Counted from the first letter of the stretch, positions 23,794 through 33,031 are shown. The stretch: 64,000 nucleotides of DNA from Candidatus Nitrososphaera evergladensis SR1 (GCF_000730285.1 NZ_CP007174.1:496001-560000), one strand, 5' to 3'. Numbers and translations are program-made. The notes: generated by a model from the sequence alone, not told the origin.

Positions 23794-24363
23794 TCATTTT
23801 TTCCTCCCCATCCACTCCCTTTCTTCCAGGTATTCCACAAGTCTTGACAATTCCTGCACCCTTGCGCTTCCGCCCACGTCGTTTCTGCACTCTTTGTAGT
23901 GGAGCAGAATCTGCCTGTCTTCCTCGCTTGATATGCTCTTTGCCTCCTCGACCATCTCAAAGAATCTCTCCTCCTTGCCGGTATGGTCGGTGACAAACGC
24001 GGCGTACGTCCTTAAAAACCGCGCAACGGGCTCCCTCCGGTCGCCAACCCCATTCTTCCACTCTTTTAGGCTGCGAAGCATCATCCTTGCGACCCTCCTT
24101 CCAAACTCGTGCTCTATCTTGAACTTGCGCACCTCTTCTGCGTATTCGTTATTTTTGCGCTCGTTTGCCGGAAAGTACGCCTTTTCCTCCTTGCCGTGAT
24201 GGAATGCGTCTACAAACTCTTCAATGACTACAGAGATGATCTCGATCTCCTCAAGCGGGATGTGGTCGCCGGCGTACAGCCTGTCAGAGCATTTCTGCGC
24301 AATGTCGCGTATGCGCCTGATAGTGACATGGTCCTGCACAAGCTCCCGGGTGCTCATCGCCAC
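23794..24363 (-). CDS. Hemerythrin-like HHE-domain protein
   Basis: 189 aa helical protein. Iron ligands are visible at the usual positions: His12 (VQDHVTI), His55/His56 with Glu59/Glu60 (DAFHHGKEEKAYF), His85 (IEHEFGRR), His127 with Glu131 (DHTGKEERFF). The non-haem di-iron site of these proteins binds O2 or NO or senses iron. Its end abuts the multicopper oxidase and its start diverges from the MoxR gene, forming a redox/metal cluster. Confidence 0.9.
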   Translation of the reverse strand: MAMSTRELVQDHVTIRRIRDIAQKCSDRLYAGDHIPLEEIEIISVVIEEFVDAFHHGKEEKAYFPANERKNNEYAEEVRKFKIEHEFGRRVARMMLRSLKEWKNGVGDRREPVARFLRTYAAFVTDHTGKEERFFEMVEEAKSISSEEDRQILLHYKECRNDVGGSARVQELSRLVEYLEEREWMGRKK

Positions 24364-24461
24364 GACAGAAAAAGAATGCGCAGGCGCCTCATTATAACAA
24401 TATCTTGTGTGTATGCACGCTTAAACGCTCAAATACCATTGCATCCCGCTATAACCCAGAG

Positions 24462-25307
24462 ATGGCAACGACTGAACTGGACAACAACGGCAGCAGCAGT
24501 CAGGAGGTCATTTATCTTGACTGGAACAATGCCTTGGACGTGCTTGAAAAAGCCTACAAGGCCGGGCTTTTTGTGCTCATCATCGGCCCCAAGGGGACCG
24601 GCAAGACCACGCTTGTGCGCAAGTTTGCCTCGGCGATGGAAAAAGAGCTTTATTCCGTAAACTTTTCGCTCAGGACAAGGGAGTCGCACCTTGTCGGCAC
24701 GAGGACCATTGACAAGGGGCAGATAAATTTTGTCGAAGGCGTGCTGGTAAAATCGATGAAGGAAGGAACGATGCTGTACCTTGACGAGCTAAACGCCGCC
24801 GAAGCTGATGTCCTTTTGCGCCTTGACGAGGCCCTTGACGACAGGCGCCAGCTGGTGCTCAAGGAGGCCGAGGGCCAGCTTGTCAAGGCATCGCCGGACT
24901 GGTTCGTGATTGCAACGATAAACCCGCTTTCGCACGTGGGGACAAAGGAACTGCCGCCTCAGCTCTTGAGCAGGTTCCCGGTGAGGATGAGGCTTGACTA
25001 TCCGCCAGAAGACCTGGAGCTGGAGATAGTAAAGAGGCACGTCAAGATGGACAACGATGACGGCAAGATGCGCGACGTCAAGCACGCAATCCAGCTTGCA
25101 AGGAGCCTGCGCGATGCGGCAGCCGTTGAAGAGCTGTATTACAGCCCGTCGCTCCGGGAGACCATAGCATTTGCCAAGATGCTAAACGCAGGGCTTTCAG
25201 GCAGGCAGGCTGCCGAGGTTGTGTACGCAAACGCGTACGACCAGTGGGGCCAGGTGGAATACCAGAAGGTGCTGGACATGATAACCTCTATCTTTGGCGA
25301 CAAGTGA
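24462..25307 (+). CDS. MoxR-family AAA+ ATPase
   Basis: 281 aa from ATG 24462. Walker A GPKGTGKTT (Lys48), Walker B MLYLDEL (Asp108), sensor region INPLSHVGTKELPPQLLSRFPV. Closest in architecture to CbbQ/NorQ-type MoxR proteins, which remodel metalloenzymes together with a VWA partner. It directly precedes and nearly overlaps such a VWA protein, so the two form one transcription unit. TATA-like CGCTTAAACG lies about 40 nt before the ATG. Client unknown; the neighbouring copper oxidase and di-iron protein are candidates. Confidence 0.92.
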   Translation: MATTELDNNGSSSQEVIYLDWNNALDVLEKAYKAGLFVLIIGPKGTGKTTLVRKFASAMEKELYSVNFSLRTRESHLVGTRTIDKGQINFVEGVLVKSMKEGTMLYLDELNAAEADVLLRLDEALDDRRQLVLKEAEGQLVKASPDWFVIATINPLSHVGTKELPPQLLSRFPVRMRLDYPPEDLELEIVKRHVKMDNDDGKMRDVKHAIQLARSLRDAAAVEELYYSPSLRETIAFAKMLNAGLSGRQAAEVVYANAYDQWGQVEYQKVLDMITSIFGDK

Positions 25308-25311
25308 CACG

Positions 25312-26892
25312 ATGTCCAAGCTTGAAAAAAGCGTGATGCGAAACGACATCCTCCTGGACATCGCCACGTTTCTTGCCCGCAGGTGGTCCGGCAATGACAA
25401 GACAGTCGTCGCGCTTGCGCCAGACAAGCCGCCTGCCACAAAGCCGGACAAGAGCCAGGTGACGCTTCCGACGCTTGCATACTATGTCGGCACGGATTTC
25501 CAGAAATACAGGCAGTGGCGCGTCGCCCTCTGGTACGAGTCTATGCGCATGCGCCATTCAAGCAAGGTTCTCTCAAACGAGCACGCGTTTGGCTTCCTCT
25601 TGAACACGCTTGAAACAAAGCGCGTCGAGATTCTTGGACTTGCCGACTGGGAAGGCATGGAAAACGAGCTGATATTTTACGAGGGGATATCGTGGCAGTC
25701 CCGGCAACTTTTGAACACCATCTACGGCAGATACAAGATTGCAGAGGCGTTTTCGCAGTATTTCCTGACAGGCTATGTAAAGGGCGAGCTTTTCGGGGGC
25801 GAGCTTGAAAAGGTGCAAAAGGCCGTTGAGTTTGCCAACGAAGTGGTAAAGGAGGCCCTTGACAACAACTATGGCACAGAGTGGGTCGAGCAGCAAATTC
25901 CAAAGTTGATAAGGATGCTGGAGCTTGACCCGCTAGTCTCCATACCCATCCTTGCGCCCCGCACAAGGATGGGCGCATCGCTGACGCAGCAAGACGTACT
26001 AAAGCAGATAGAAAAAGTCGTCAGGACGAAAAAGAAAGAGAAAGACTCTGAGGAAAAGTCCAAAGAGATCTACGAAGGAAATGACGTCCTGCACGAGTTT
26101 GAGACCCTGGTCAAGGAGAGCAAGAAAACCGAGAACAAGGGCTACGACAGCCTGGAGAACTTTGGCCTGAGCGTGCCGGACAGGATGGACGTAGACGAGA
26201 CGCAGATCTACGACCTAGACCTCATACAAAAGGTCAAGGCCGCTTTCAGAGAGTGGAAGACAGGCTGGGTGGAGCGCCACGACGAGATGGGCGAGGAGCT
26301 TGACATCGAGACTATTGTAGAGTCGCTGCCAAAGCCCTTCCTCACCGACGTGAAACTATCAATAAGGTCCAAGGTCGTCCTGCTTTTGGACCATTCAAGC
26401 AGCATAGCCGACGTGGAAACGGAATACAAGCAGGCAACCGTCGCGCTCTGCGAGGCGCTCAGCTACCTTGGCGTGAAATTTGCCGTGTACGCGTTTTCCA
26501 CAGAGAACCGGCAGGTAAAGTGCTGGGTGGTCAAGCCGCCCACGGTAAAGTGGTCGCTTGTGTGCGCCCGCAGGCTCGTGCAGATAAAGGCGGTGGGCGG
26601 GACCCCGCTTGCAGAAGTCTATGGGCTCTTGCAGCCGGTGCTAAAGTCGTTCAAGCCCGACATATTTGTGACCCTGACCGACGGCGAGCCGTCCGACTTT
26701 GACGCCGTGAGGGCGATGGTGCTTTCCTACCGCAAGGTCGGGATAAAGATGGTGGCAATAGGCGTTGGGCGCAACCTCAGCGACGCAGTGGGCATCGGGC
26801 AGAACCTGAAATACCTGAACTATGAAAAGACCCTGTCTGTTAGCAGGCTCCAGGACATGCCAAAAAAAGTGATAAAGCTCTTGCGCACCTAG
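25312..26892 (+). CDS. VWA-domain partner of MoxR (CoxE/NorD-like)
   Basis: 526 aa from ATG 25312, 4 nt after the MoxR stop; an overlapping TTG start at 25294 is possible. The C-terminal 180 residues are a von Willebrand A domain with complete MIDAS: DHSSS (Asp360, Ser362, Ser364), the Thr in GGTPLAEV, and Asp in TLTDGEPSD. The long helical N-part has a charged segment (VRTKKKEKDSEEKSKEIY). Pairs with the ATPase as in NorQ/NorD or CbbQ/CbbO, where the VWA subunit recruits the client. Its stop overlaps that of the convergent transaldolase. Confidence 0.9.
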   Translation: MSKLEKSVMRNDILLDIATFLARRWSGNDKTVVALAPDKPPATKPDKSQVTLPTLAYYVGTDFQKYRQWRVALWYESMRMRHSSKVLSNEHAFGFLLNTLETKRVEILGLADWEGMENELIFYEGISWQSRQLLNTIYGRYKIAEAFSQYFLTGYVKGELFGGELEKVQKAVEFANEVVKEALDNNYGTEWVEQQIPKLIRMLELDPLVSIPILAPRTRMGASLTQQDVLKQIEKVVRTKKKEKDSEEKSKEIYEGNDVLHEFETLVKESKKTENKGYDSLENFGLSVPDRMDVDETQIYDLDLIQKVKAAFREWKTGWVERHDEMGEELDIETIVESLPKPFLTDVKLSIRSKVVLLLDHSSSIADVETEYKQATVALCEALSYLGVKFAVYAFSTENRQVKCWVVKPPTVKWSLVCARRLVQIKAVGGTPLAEVYGLLQPVLKSFKPDIFVTLTDGEPSDFDAVRAMVLSYRKVGIKMVAIGVGRNLSDAVGIGQNLKYLNYEKTLSVSRLQDMPKKVIKLLRT

Positions 26893-27554
26893 AACGACAG
26901 GTTCGGGTTTTCCTTCTTTACCTTTTCCCAGTCTGCAAGAAATGATGCGAGGCCCTTGTCGGTTAGCGGGTGTGCCATCATCTTGCCAAGGATGTCAGGG
27001 GGCAGCGTAACTACGTGGGCGCCGATCTTGCCGGCCTCTATCACGTGCATAGGGTGGCGCACGCTTGCAACAAGCACGTTTGTCGTGAACTTGTAATTGC
27101 TAAAGATCTGCACTATCTCCCGTACCAGTGTCATGCCGTCCTGCCCCGCGTCGTCCAGCCTGCCTATGAACGGGCTGACGTACGATGCGCCCGCCTTTGC
27201 AGCAATCACCGCCTGGTTTGCAGAGAATACCAGCGTGACGTTTGTCTCTATGCCCTCCTCCTTGAGCTTTTTGACCGCCCTCATGCCATCGGGGAGCATC
27301 GGTATCTTGACGACGACGTTTTTGCCGTATTTTTTCAGCCTGTGCGCTTCTTCCATCATGCTGTCGTAGGTGGTGCCCACGACCTCCAGGCTCACAGGGC
27401 CCTTGACGATGCGCACGATTTCGCGCATGATCTGTGCCGGGTTTTCCTTCTCCCTTGACAAAAGAGTAGGGTTGGTGGTGATGCCGTCAACGAGGCCCAT
27501 GTCGTTGTACTTTTTTATAGATTCAAGGTTGGCCGTGTCAAGAAAGATCTTCAT
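26889..27554 (-). CDS. tal: Transaldolase, small FSA/TalC type
   Basis: 221 aa from ATG 27554 (KIFLDTANLESIKKYND). Schiff-base lysine Lys83 in NVVVKIPM; DGITTNPTLL and VSPFIGRLDD motifs are intact. Length and motifs match the short transaldolase / fructose-6-phosphate aldolase subfamily. The ATG follows the transketolase C-half stop by a single base, so translation is coupled. It is the third gene of a pentose-phosphate operon read as tktN-rpe, tktC, tal; together they interconvert C3-C7 sugar phosphates for ribose and erythrose-4-phosphate supply. Confidence 0.93.
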   Translation of the reverse strand: MKIFLDTANLESIKKYNDMGLVDGITTNPTLLSREKENPAQIMREIVRIVKGPVSLEVVGTTYDSMMEEAHRLKKYGKNVVVKIPMLPDGMRAVKKLKEEGIETNVTLVFSANQAVIAAKAGASYVSPFIGRLDDAGQDGMTLVREIVQIFSNYKFTTNVLVASVRHPMHVIEAGKIGAHVVTLPPDILGKMMAHPLTDKGLASFLADWEKVKKENPNLSF

Positions 27555-27555
27555 T

Positions 27556-28536
27556 TTATTTTCTAATCCTGCTCCTTGCTTCAATTACTGCCTTTGCTAT
27601 TTCTGTTGCGGTCAGGCCGTACTTGTCCAAGAGCGTGTCAACTTCCTCGTCCCTTGCCGACTCGCCAAACGTGTCGCGCACGCCGACGCGCTTTATTGGA
27701 ACCGGATATGTCTCGCCTGCCGCCTCTGACACCGCCCCGCCTAGGCCTCCGATGATGTTGTGCTCTTCGGCGGTGGCAATCGCGCCTGTTTCCTTGGCGC
27801 ATTTTGCCACGAGGTCAAAGTCGATTGGTTTTATAGTGAACATGTCGACAACCCTTGCAGAGATGCCCTCCTCGCGCTTTAGCGCGCTTGCCGCTTCCAG
27901 CGCTTTTCCAACCATCAAGCCGCACGCTATTATAGTCGCGTCAGAGCCGTCCACAAGCACGTTGCCCCTGCCGACCCTGAACTGGTCCGCCGGAGTAGAT
28001 TCTGCATAGACAAGCTCTGTAGTCGGCCTTGCAAGGCGCATGTAAAAGGGGCCCGGCGTGTCTACCATGGCCTTTATCAGGTGCCTGACTGCAACTGCGT
28101 CTGCAGGGACGGTGACGCGCATGTTTGGCATGGCGCGAGTAGCGCTAAGGTCTTCAATCTGCTGGTGCGACGCGCCGTCCGGGCCGACCGTGAGCCCGCC
28201 GTGCGACACTACCAGCTTGACGTTGAGCGCAGGATAGCATATGGCGTTTCGGATCTGGTCGACTGCCCTTCCAGGTATAAAAGCCGCATAAGTGCTTGCA
28301 AACGCCACCTTGCCTGCAATTGCCAGGCCGGCGGCTATTGAGACGAGGTTTGCCTCTGCGATTCCCACGTTGAACATGCGCTCGGGGTACTTGTCGCCAA
28401 ATTTCTTGGTCTTGAGCGAGTCGGTGGTGTCTCCCCCGACGCAGACTATGCGCGAGTCGGTCTTGCCAAGTTCTACCAAGGCGTCGCCGTACGCGCCCCT
28501 CATGTCTGCCGTCTTTTTCTCGCTACTTAATAGCAT
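27556..28536 (-). CDS. tktB: Transketolase, C-terminal subunit
   Basis: 326 aa. Contains the pyrimidine-binding and C-terminal transketolase domains: RMFNVGIAEANLVSIAAGLA, FASTYAAFIPGRAVDQIRN (cofactor Glu in GIAEAN), SHGGLTVGPDGASHQ, and the late TAEEHNIIGGLG. The TPP diphosphate-binding half is on the upstream gene, so the enzyme is split, as usual in archaea. Its start overlaps the upstream gene by 14 nt, showing tight coupling. It forms the active enzyme with the N-part of 28523-30163. Confidence 0.95.
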   Translation of the reverse strand: MLLSSEKKTADMRGAYGDALVELGKTDSRIVCVGGDTTDSLKTKKFGDKYPERMFNVGIAEANLVSIAAGLAIAGKVAFASTYAAFIPGRAVDQIRNAICYPALNVKLVVSHGGLTVGPDGASHQQIEDLSATRAMPNMRVTVPADAVAVRHLIKAMVDTPGPFYMRLARPTTELVYAESTPADQFRVGRGNVLVDGSDATIIACGLMVGKALEAASALKREEGISARVVDMFTIKPIDFDLVAKCAKETGAIATAEEHNIIGGLGGAVSEAAGETYPVPIKRVGVRDTFGESARDEEVDTLLDKYGLTATEIAKAVIEARSRIRK

Positions 28537-30163
28537 GGAGCTCCGCCTCTATCCCAAGTTCGGAAGCGTACGGAATCAATATATGTTTACGCGCTTTCAT
28601 CCAGTCGCTCCTTATGCCAAGGCGCGTTGCGTGGTCAAGAAGCTTCCTCTCAAGCGCCACTGCTGCCTTGTGGCGCAGCTGTATCACCGCGGTGTGCACG
28701 TCGGTGTTGCCATAGACGGCGTTGCCAGCCACAAATATGCGCGCGCCGGCGTCGTACACCTGCGGCAATGTTGTTGAATCAATGCCGCCGTCGGCCTCTA
28801 TGTATCCTTTAAAGCCGTGCTCGCGAAGTTTCTTGTTCACGGCCACCATCTTTGGGAGCACTTCGGGCATGAATTTTTGGCCTGCAAAGCCGGGGTTGAC
28901 CGACATGACAATCACGACGTCGACGTTTGAGATGTGCGGGTACAGCCACTCCGGTACGTCCGTCTTGGGGTTTATGGCGATCCCGGGGCTGATGCCTGCT
29001 GCCAGGCACCTGTCCTGTATCTGCACGAACTCATCCTCATTGCACGCCTCCGCGTGGACCGTGATGACGTCGCAGCGCGCGTCGATGTACTCGTCAATGT
29101 GCGCAAGAGGCTTTTCTATCATCAGGTGCGCGTCAAACGGAAGCGCAGTCACGCGCCGCAGGCGCTTTATCGTGTCTGCAAGGAACGTGGTGTTTGGCAC
29201 GAACTTGCCATCCATGACGTCGAGGTGTATCATCTCCACCCCCTCGCGCTCGACCTTGCGTATCTTGTCCTCGTAGTTCTCCTTCTCGCCGGCGATTATA
29301 GAGGGCGCTATGAAGTATTCGCTTTCCAGCTCTTCAAGGAGCACCGGGGTCTGCTTTTTCGACGGCGCCTTTCCGTGCCACTGCGGGTTGTTGGCCATGT
29401 GGCGTATGCCGTTTCCCTTGACCGTGTTTGCGACTATCATCACCGGCTTGTCCTTTACCTGGGCCGCCCTGTTTAGCGCGTCCACCAATTGTTCGACGCG
29501 GTGGCCGTCGACTTCAAACACCTGCCAGTTGAACGCCTCCCACTTGTTCTTTGCCGGGTCAAGGGGCATGATGTCCTCGGTAAAGCCGTCCTGCTGGATG
29601 CGGTTCCTGTCAAGCACCGCGACCAGGTTGTCAAGCTTGAACTTTGCAGCCGCCATCGAGGCCTCCCATATCTGGCCCTCGTTTGACTCGCCGTCGCCTA
29701 TCATGACATAGACGCGGTTTTTCTTGCCGTCCAGCTTGCTTGCAAGCGCGATGCCGACACCTACAGACAGCCCGATGCCTTCTGACCCTCCAGAATACTC
29801 GATTCCGGGCACGCTGTGGTCCTTCTGGCGCTCCGAATAGCGCACGGGGTGGCCCTGAAGGCGCGACCCCAGCTTGCGCAGAGTTTTCAACTCCTCCGGC
29901 GGGAAATAGCCTGCCACCGCAAGCGTGGAATAGTAGCCGGGCGCAGAATGCGCCTTTGAATTGATGAAGTAGTCGCGCTCTTGCCAAGACGGGTCTTTTG
30001 GGTCGTGTCTCATCCTGCGGAAGTAGAGCGTGCTCATTATCTCTGCGGCTGAAAATGACGCGCCGGGGTGGCCAGAGCCGGCCTCCGCGATTCCCTGAAT
30101 GGCCCACATGCGGACCTCGCGTACCTTTCTCTTTAGTTCCAGATAGCGCATGTCAAATCCCAT
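28523..30163 (-). CDS. Transketolase N-terminal subunit fused to ribulose-phosphate 3-epimerase
   Basis: 546 aa. Residues 1-270 are the transketolase N-half: GSGHPGASFSAAE, AHSAPGYYSTLA, TPP motif GDGESNEGQIWEA (157-169), NTVKGNGI. A short link (KKQTPVLLEELESEY) leads to a complete ribulose-5-phosphate epimerase (285-510): IAPSIIAGE, metal ligands His313 and Asp315 (IHLDVMDGKFVPN), His346 (DAHLMI), SVNPGFAGQKF, Asp458 (EADGGID). A helical tail of about 35 residues follows. One chain would thus make xylulose-5-phosphate and use it in transketolation with the downstream TktB. No frameshift is visible at the join. Confidence 0.93.
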   Translation of the reverse strand: MGFDMRYLELKRKVREVRMWAIQGIAEAGSGHPGASFSAAEIMSTLYFRRMRHDPKDPSWQERDYFINSKAHSAPGYYSTLAVAGYFPPEELKTLRKLGSRLQGHPVRYSERQKDHSVPGIEYSGGSEGIGLSVGVGIALASKLDGKKNRVYVMIGDGESNEGQIWEASMAAAKFKLDNLVAVLDRNRIQQDGFTEDIMPLDPAKNKWEAFNWQVFEVDGHRVEQLVDALNRAAQVKDKPVMIVANTVKGNGIRHMANNPQWHGKAPSKKQTPVLLEELESEYFIAPSIIAGEKENYEDKIRKVEREGVEMIHLDVMDGKFVPNTTFLADTIKRLRRVTALPFDAHLMIEKPLAHIDEYIDARCDVITVHAEACNEDEFVQIQDRCLAAGISPGIAINPKTDVPEWLYPHISNVDVVIVMSVNPGFAGQKFMPEVLPKMVAVNKKLREHGFKGYIEADGGIDSTTLPQVYDAGARIFVAGNAVYGNTDVHTAVIQLRHKAAVALERKLLDHATRLGIRSDWMKARKHILIPYASELGIEAELHAIK

Positions 30164-30305
30164 TTTATTGTCATTGTCACCCTGCTGCTGCCGTCAACAG
30201 CACAAGCAGCAGCTGACACCTATCTTTGAGGAAATAAAAACATAGCTCTGTGCGCCTCTACTAGAAAAGGCTATAACGCCTGCAGTGCAACGTGTACATT
30301 GACGC

Positions 30306-30728
30306 TTGTCACTGTCGTCGACGTTTGCAAGGCCGCTTCTCATATACGACGACAAGTGCTATTCGTGCACCAAGTTCGCCAGGACCGCCAGCGCCCTCTC
30401 AAGGGGCTGGATACGCACCGCCGGCCACTACCGCTCTGAGGAGGCAAAGAGGGCAAAGGAGATGATATTCCCAAAAGGCTATGATGCGACTCGCATGTTC
30501 TGGCTCGTCAACAGGTCTGGCGCGCACGGAGCTCGCTCGGGTCTGCCGCCACTTGCAAAAGAGATAGTGGCAGGGTGGTTCCGGGGAGGAAGGAGAAACA
30601 TGGACATGTTCGCACCCGTATGCGAATACGACGGCATCGCCCCGTCAATGTCGTGCTACACGCCCACCAACATTTTCAAGCGCCTGGCAAAGATGCTGTC
30701 GCACGGCGCTACCTTTCCTTTCTCCTAG
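30306..30728 (+). CDS. DCC-like (DUF393) thiol-disulfide protein
   Basis: 140 aa starting at TTG 30306 (start uncertain). The opening ARPLLIYDDKCYSCTKFARTAS matches the thioredoxin-like DCC family, whose strand is followed by D-x-x-C-x-x-C; both Cys (CYSC) are present. Middle IFPKGYDATRMFWLV also fits. Presumed thiol-disulfide oxidoreductase. The stop is about 50 nt before the aminopeptidase start. Confidence 0.7.
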   Translation: MSLSSTFARPLLIYDDKCYSCTKFARTASALSRGWIRTAGHYRSEEAKRAKEMIFPKGYDATRMFWLVNRSGAHGARSGLPPLAKEIVAGWFRGGRRNMDMFAPVCEYDGIAPSMSCYTPTNIFKRLAKMLSHGATFPFS

Positions 30729-30781
30729 AAAGTCCCCATCATCAAATTATTAAAATAACGACGAGCGCAACATACAATCCT

Positions 30782-32317
30782 ATGGTCCAGATCAGGGTAG
30801 AAAAGGCCAAGATCGATCAAAAGCAGACGTCGCTTCTGGTTATCGGCGTGTTTGAAGGCGAGCAGGATTTCTCGCAGTCCAAGGAGCTTGACCCGTCCGT
30901 TCTGACGTACATAAAGGAGGCGCTTGAGAACAAGGATTTCCGGGGGACCTTTGGCTCCAGCATGGTCGCGTACACGCTGGGCAAGGGCCCGATGAAAAAG
31001 ATAATGCTCCTTGGCCTTGGCAAGCGTGAAAAATTCACCGACGAGATGGCAAGGATATGCGCCGGCAAGGCGGCGCACCGCGCAAGGGACCTTGGCACAA
31101 AGGAGTTTTCAATATTGCAGTTCTCAAACCTCGACGAGGGGCTCGTGGAATCCATGACGGAAGGCATCGCGCTTGCGCTATACACCTTTGACAAGTACAA
31201 GGCGCAAGACAAAGACGCCGCCCGCGTCGAAGAGGTCACGATCCTGATAAACTCTGACTCGCCGCGCTTTTCAATGATAGCCGAGCGCGCAAGCCACGTA
31301 GCTGATGCCGTCAACTTTGCTCGCGACCTTGGCAATCTGCCTCCAAACGACTGCCCGCCGGCGCACCTTGCGTCGGTGGCGCTCTCCCTTGCGGCCGATT
31401 ACGGCATGAAGGCCCGCGTGATTGACCGGTACGAGCTTGAGAACATGAACATGGGAGGCATCGTCGCGGTGGGCAAGGGGAGCAACAACCCTCCAAAACT
31501 GATAATCCTCGAATACAACGGCGCTACCGCAAGCGACGCCAGGCCCTACCTGCTTGTGGGAAAAGCTGTCACGTTTGACACTGGCGGCATATCGCTCAAG
31601 CCGGGCGACAAGATGGACGAGATGAAGTTTGACAAGTGTGGCGGATGCAACGTGCTTGCCATACTTCGCGCAGTGGCCTCGCTAAAGCTTGCGGTAAACG
31701 TGGTCGGCATCGTGCCGTCGGTTGAGAACATGCCGTCAAGCACGGCGTACAGGCCCGGCGACATTGTCAGGATGTACAGCGGCAAGACCGTTGAAGTATT
31801 GAACACGGACGCCGAAGGGCGCATGATCCTTGCAGACGCACTTGCGTACGGCATTGCCACCTACAACCCAAAGGCAGTCATCGACATGGCGACTCTGACC
31901 GGCGCCGCCATAATCGCGCTTGGCGCCAACGTCGCGGCGCTTGTCGGCAACAACAAGCAGCTGACAGACAGGGTGCGCAGGATGGCAGAGAAGGCCGGCG
32001 AGCGCGTGTGGGATTTGCCGCTGTACGACGAGTTCCACGAGCAGATAAAAAGCCCGTACGCGGACATTAAAAACATCGGGGGCAGGTCGGGAGGCGCAAT
32101 AACTGCAGCCGCGTTCCTCTCCAACTTTGTCTCTGGCACGCCGTGGGTCCACATGGACATCGCCGGCACGGCGTGGACGCAGGACGGCACCTACGAGAGA
32201 AGCTACAACCCAAAAGGCGCCACAGGCTTTGGCATAAGGACGCTGTTAAAGCTGCTTGGAGAGGAAGAAAAGCCTTCCGCGTCGTCGTCATCCGCACAGG
32301 GACAGCAACAGCAATAA
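30782..32317 (+). CDS. pepA: Leucyl aminopeptidase, M17 family
   Basis: 511 aa from ATG 30782, the normal family length (an open extension upstream overlaps the preceding gene). Catalytic domain motifs: LVGKAVTFDTGGISLKPG (zinc Lys and Asp region), MKFDKCGGCNVL, and the signature NTDAEGRMILADAL with metal-binding Asp and Glu and the catalytic Arg. Cytosolic hexameric di-metal exopeptidase for peptide turnover. The C-terminus has a Ser/Gln tail (SASSSSAQGQQQQ). The next gene begins 9 nt later, so they are likely cotranscribed. Confidence 0.95.
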   Translation: MVQIRVEKAKIDQKQTSLLVIGVFEGEQDFSQSKELDPSVLTYIKEALENKDFRGTFGSSMVAYTLGKGPMKKIMLLGLGKREKFTDEMARICAGKAAHRARDLGTKEFSILQFSNLDEGLVESMTEGIALALYTFDKYKAQDKDAARVEEVTILINSDSPRFSMIAERASHVADAVNFARDLGNLPPNDCPPAHLASVALSLAADYGMKARVIDRYELENMNMGGIVAVGKGSNNPPKLIILEYNGATASDARPYLLVGKAVTFDTGGISLKPGDKMDEMKFDKCGGCNVLAILRAVASLKLAVNVVGIVPSVENMPSSTAYRPGDIVRMYSGKTVEVLNTDAEGRMILADALAYGIATYNPKAVIDMATLTGAAIIALGANVAALVGNNKQLTDRVRRMAEKAGERVWDLPLYDEFHEQIKSPYADIKNIGGRSGGAITAAAFLSNFVSGTPWVHMDIAGTAWTQDGTYERSYNPKGATGFGIRTLLKLLGEEEKPSASSSSAQGQQQQ

Positions 32318-32326
32318 CAATAAGAA

Positions 32327-32899
32327 ATGCCGATCTTTGCAGTCGACGCTCTGGTGGAGGCCCTTGCGGCGCTTGGATACGCATGCAAGGAAGGTGCCCG
32401 GTCAGACGTCATGCCGGACAGGTGGCCGTATTTTGAGCGGTGGCTGCAAAACCGTGACGGCTTTGTGACGATGGAAAGCGGCCATGTCGACTTTATCGGG
32501 ATAGAGGAGGTGGTGCGCATGGGGCCGTTTTTCAACGTCTACTGCCTCGTTGGAAACGACTCGCTGTCGGGAAATGACGACAACGCCCACAACCTGCTGG
32601 ACGCAAGCCCCTATTTTCAGCTGCATAACGGCCGGCCAAAGAACCTCGGCTGGAGCGGAGGCGTGCTTTCAAACCTGCTTGCACAGGACGCCGAGCTTTC
32701 TGCCGAGCTTGCAAAAAACATCATGAAGGAGGAGTGCAGGCGCATCAACGTCCGGGCGCACAACTATTGCTGCGTCGTTGAAACGTCGGTGTGGGACCCC
32801 GCCGGCCTTGCCTCCGTGTTTGGGATCATTGACAGGATGGCGATGCACGCCCGCAAGCTAATGAAGCAGGTGCACTTTGGGGAAAGCGAGTATGTGTGA
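32327..32899 (+). CDS. Unknown protein, 190 aa, downstream of pepA
   Basis: Soluble alpha/beta protein beginning PIFAVDALVEALAALGY. Notable motifs are MESGHVDFIGIEEVVRMGPFFNVYC, SPYFQLHNGRPKNLGWSGG and HNYCCVVETSVWDP; several His and Cys residues but no recognised metal pattern. Starts 9 nt after pepA and ends 15-20 nt before the convergent 5S rRNA gene. Function not recognised. Confidence 0.75.
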   Translation: MPIFAVDALVEALAALGYACKEGARSDVMPDRWPYFERWLQNRDGFVTMESGHVDFIGIEEVVRMGPFFNVYCLVGNDSLSGNDDNAHNLLDASPYFQLHNGRPKNLGWSGGVLSNLLAQDAELSAELAKNIMKEECRRINVRAHNYCCVVETSVWDPAGLASVFGIIDRMAMHARKLMKQVHFGESEYV

Positions 32900-32916
32900 T
32901 ATGATATGATAGTAAT

Positions 32917-33031
32917 GCCAGCACTGCTGCTTCCCGACCGCTCACGCAGATCAGTAACACAGCAGCGACGACAGGTTTGACTTCCGGGTTCGGAATGGGA
33001 CCGGGTCGCACCCTGCCGCTATGACCGGCTT
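32917..33031 (-). rRNA. rrf: 5S ribosomal RNA (solitary)
   Basis: Read on the minus strand the sequence begins GCCGGUCAUAGCGGCAGGGU and contains the hallmark loop CCCGGUCCCAUUCCGAACCC followed by GGAAGUCAAACC, matching 5S rRNA helices II/III; the 3' end (about UGCUGGC) pairs with the 5' GCCGGUC as helix I. About 115-118 nt, ends approximate. No 16S or 23S nearby, so it is transcribed alone. A GGTTAAATTAACC palindrome (33051-33063) about 25 nt upstream is its probable TATA element. Confidence 0.92.

Noticed and set aside
30575-30781. Extended aminopeptidase N-terminus
   Set aside because: It is the shadow of the DCC-like gene in another frame; ATG 30782 begins the true PepA domain.
32826-33011. 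Minus-strand frame over the 5S gene
   Set aside because: Falls within rRNA structure and the end of the neighbouring gene; no protein character.
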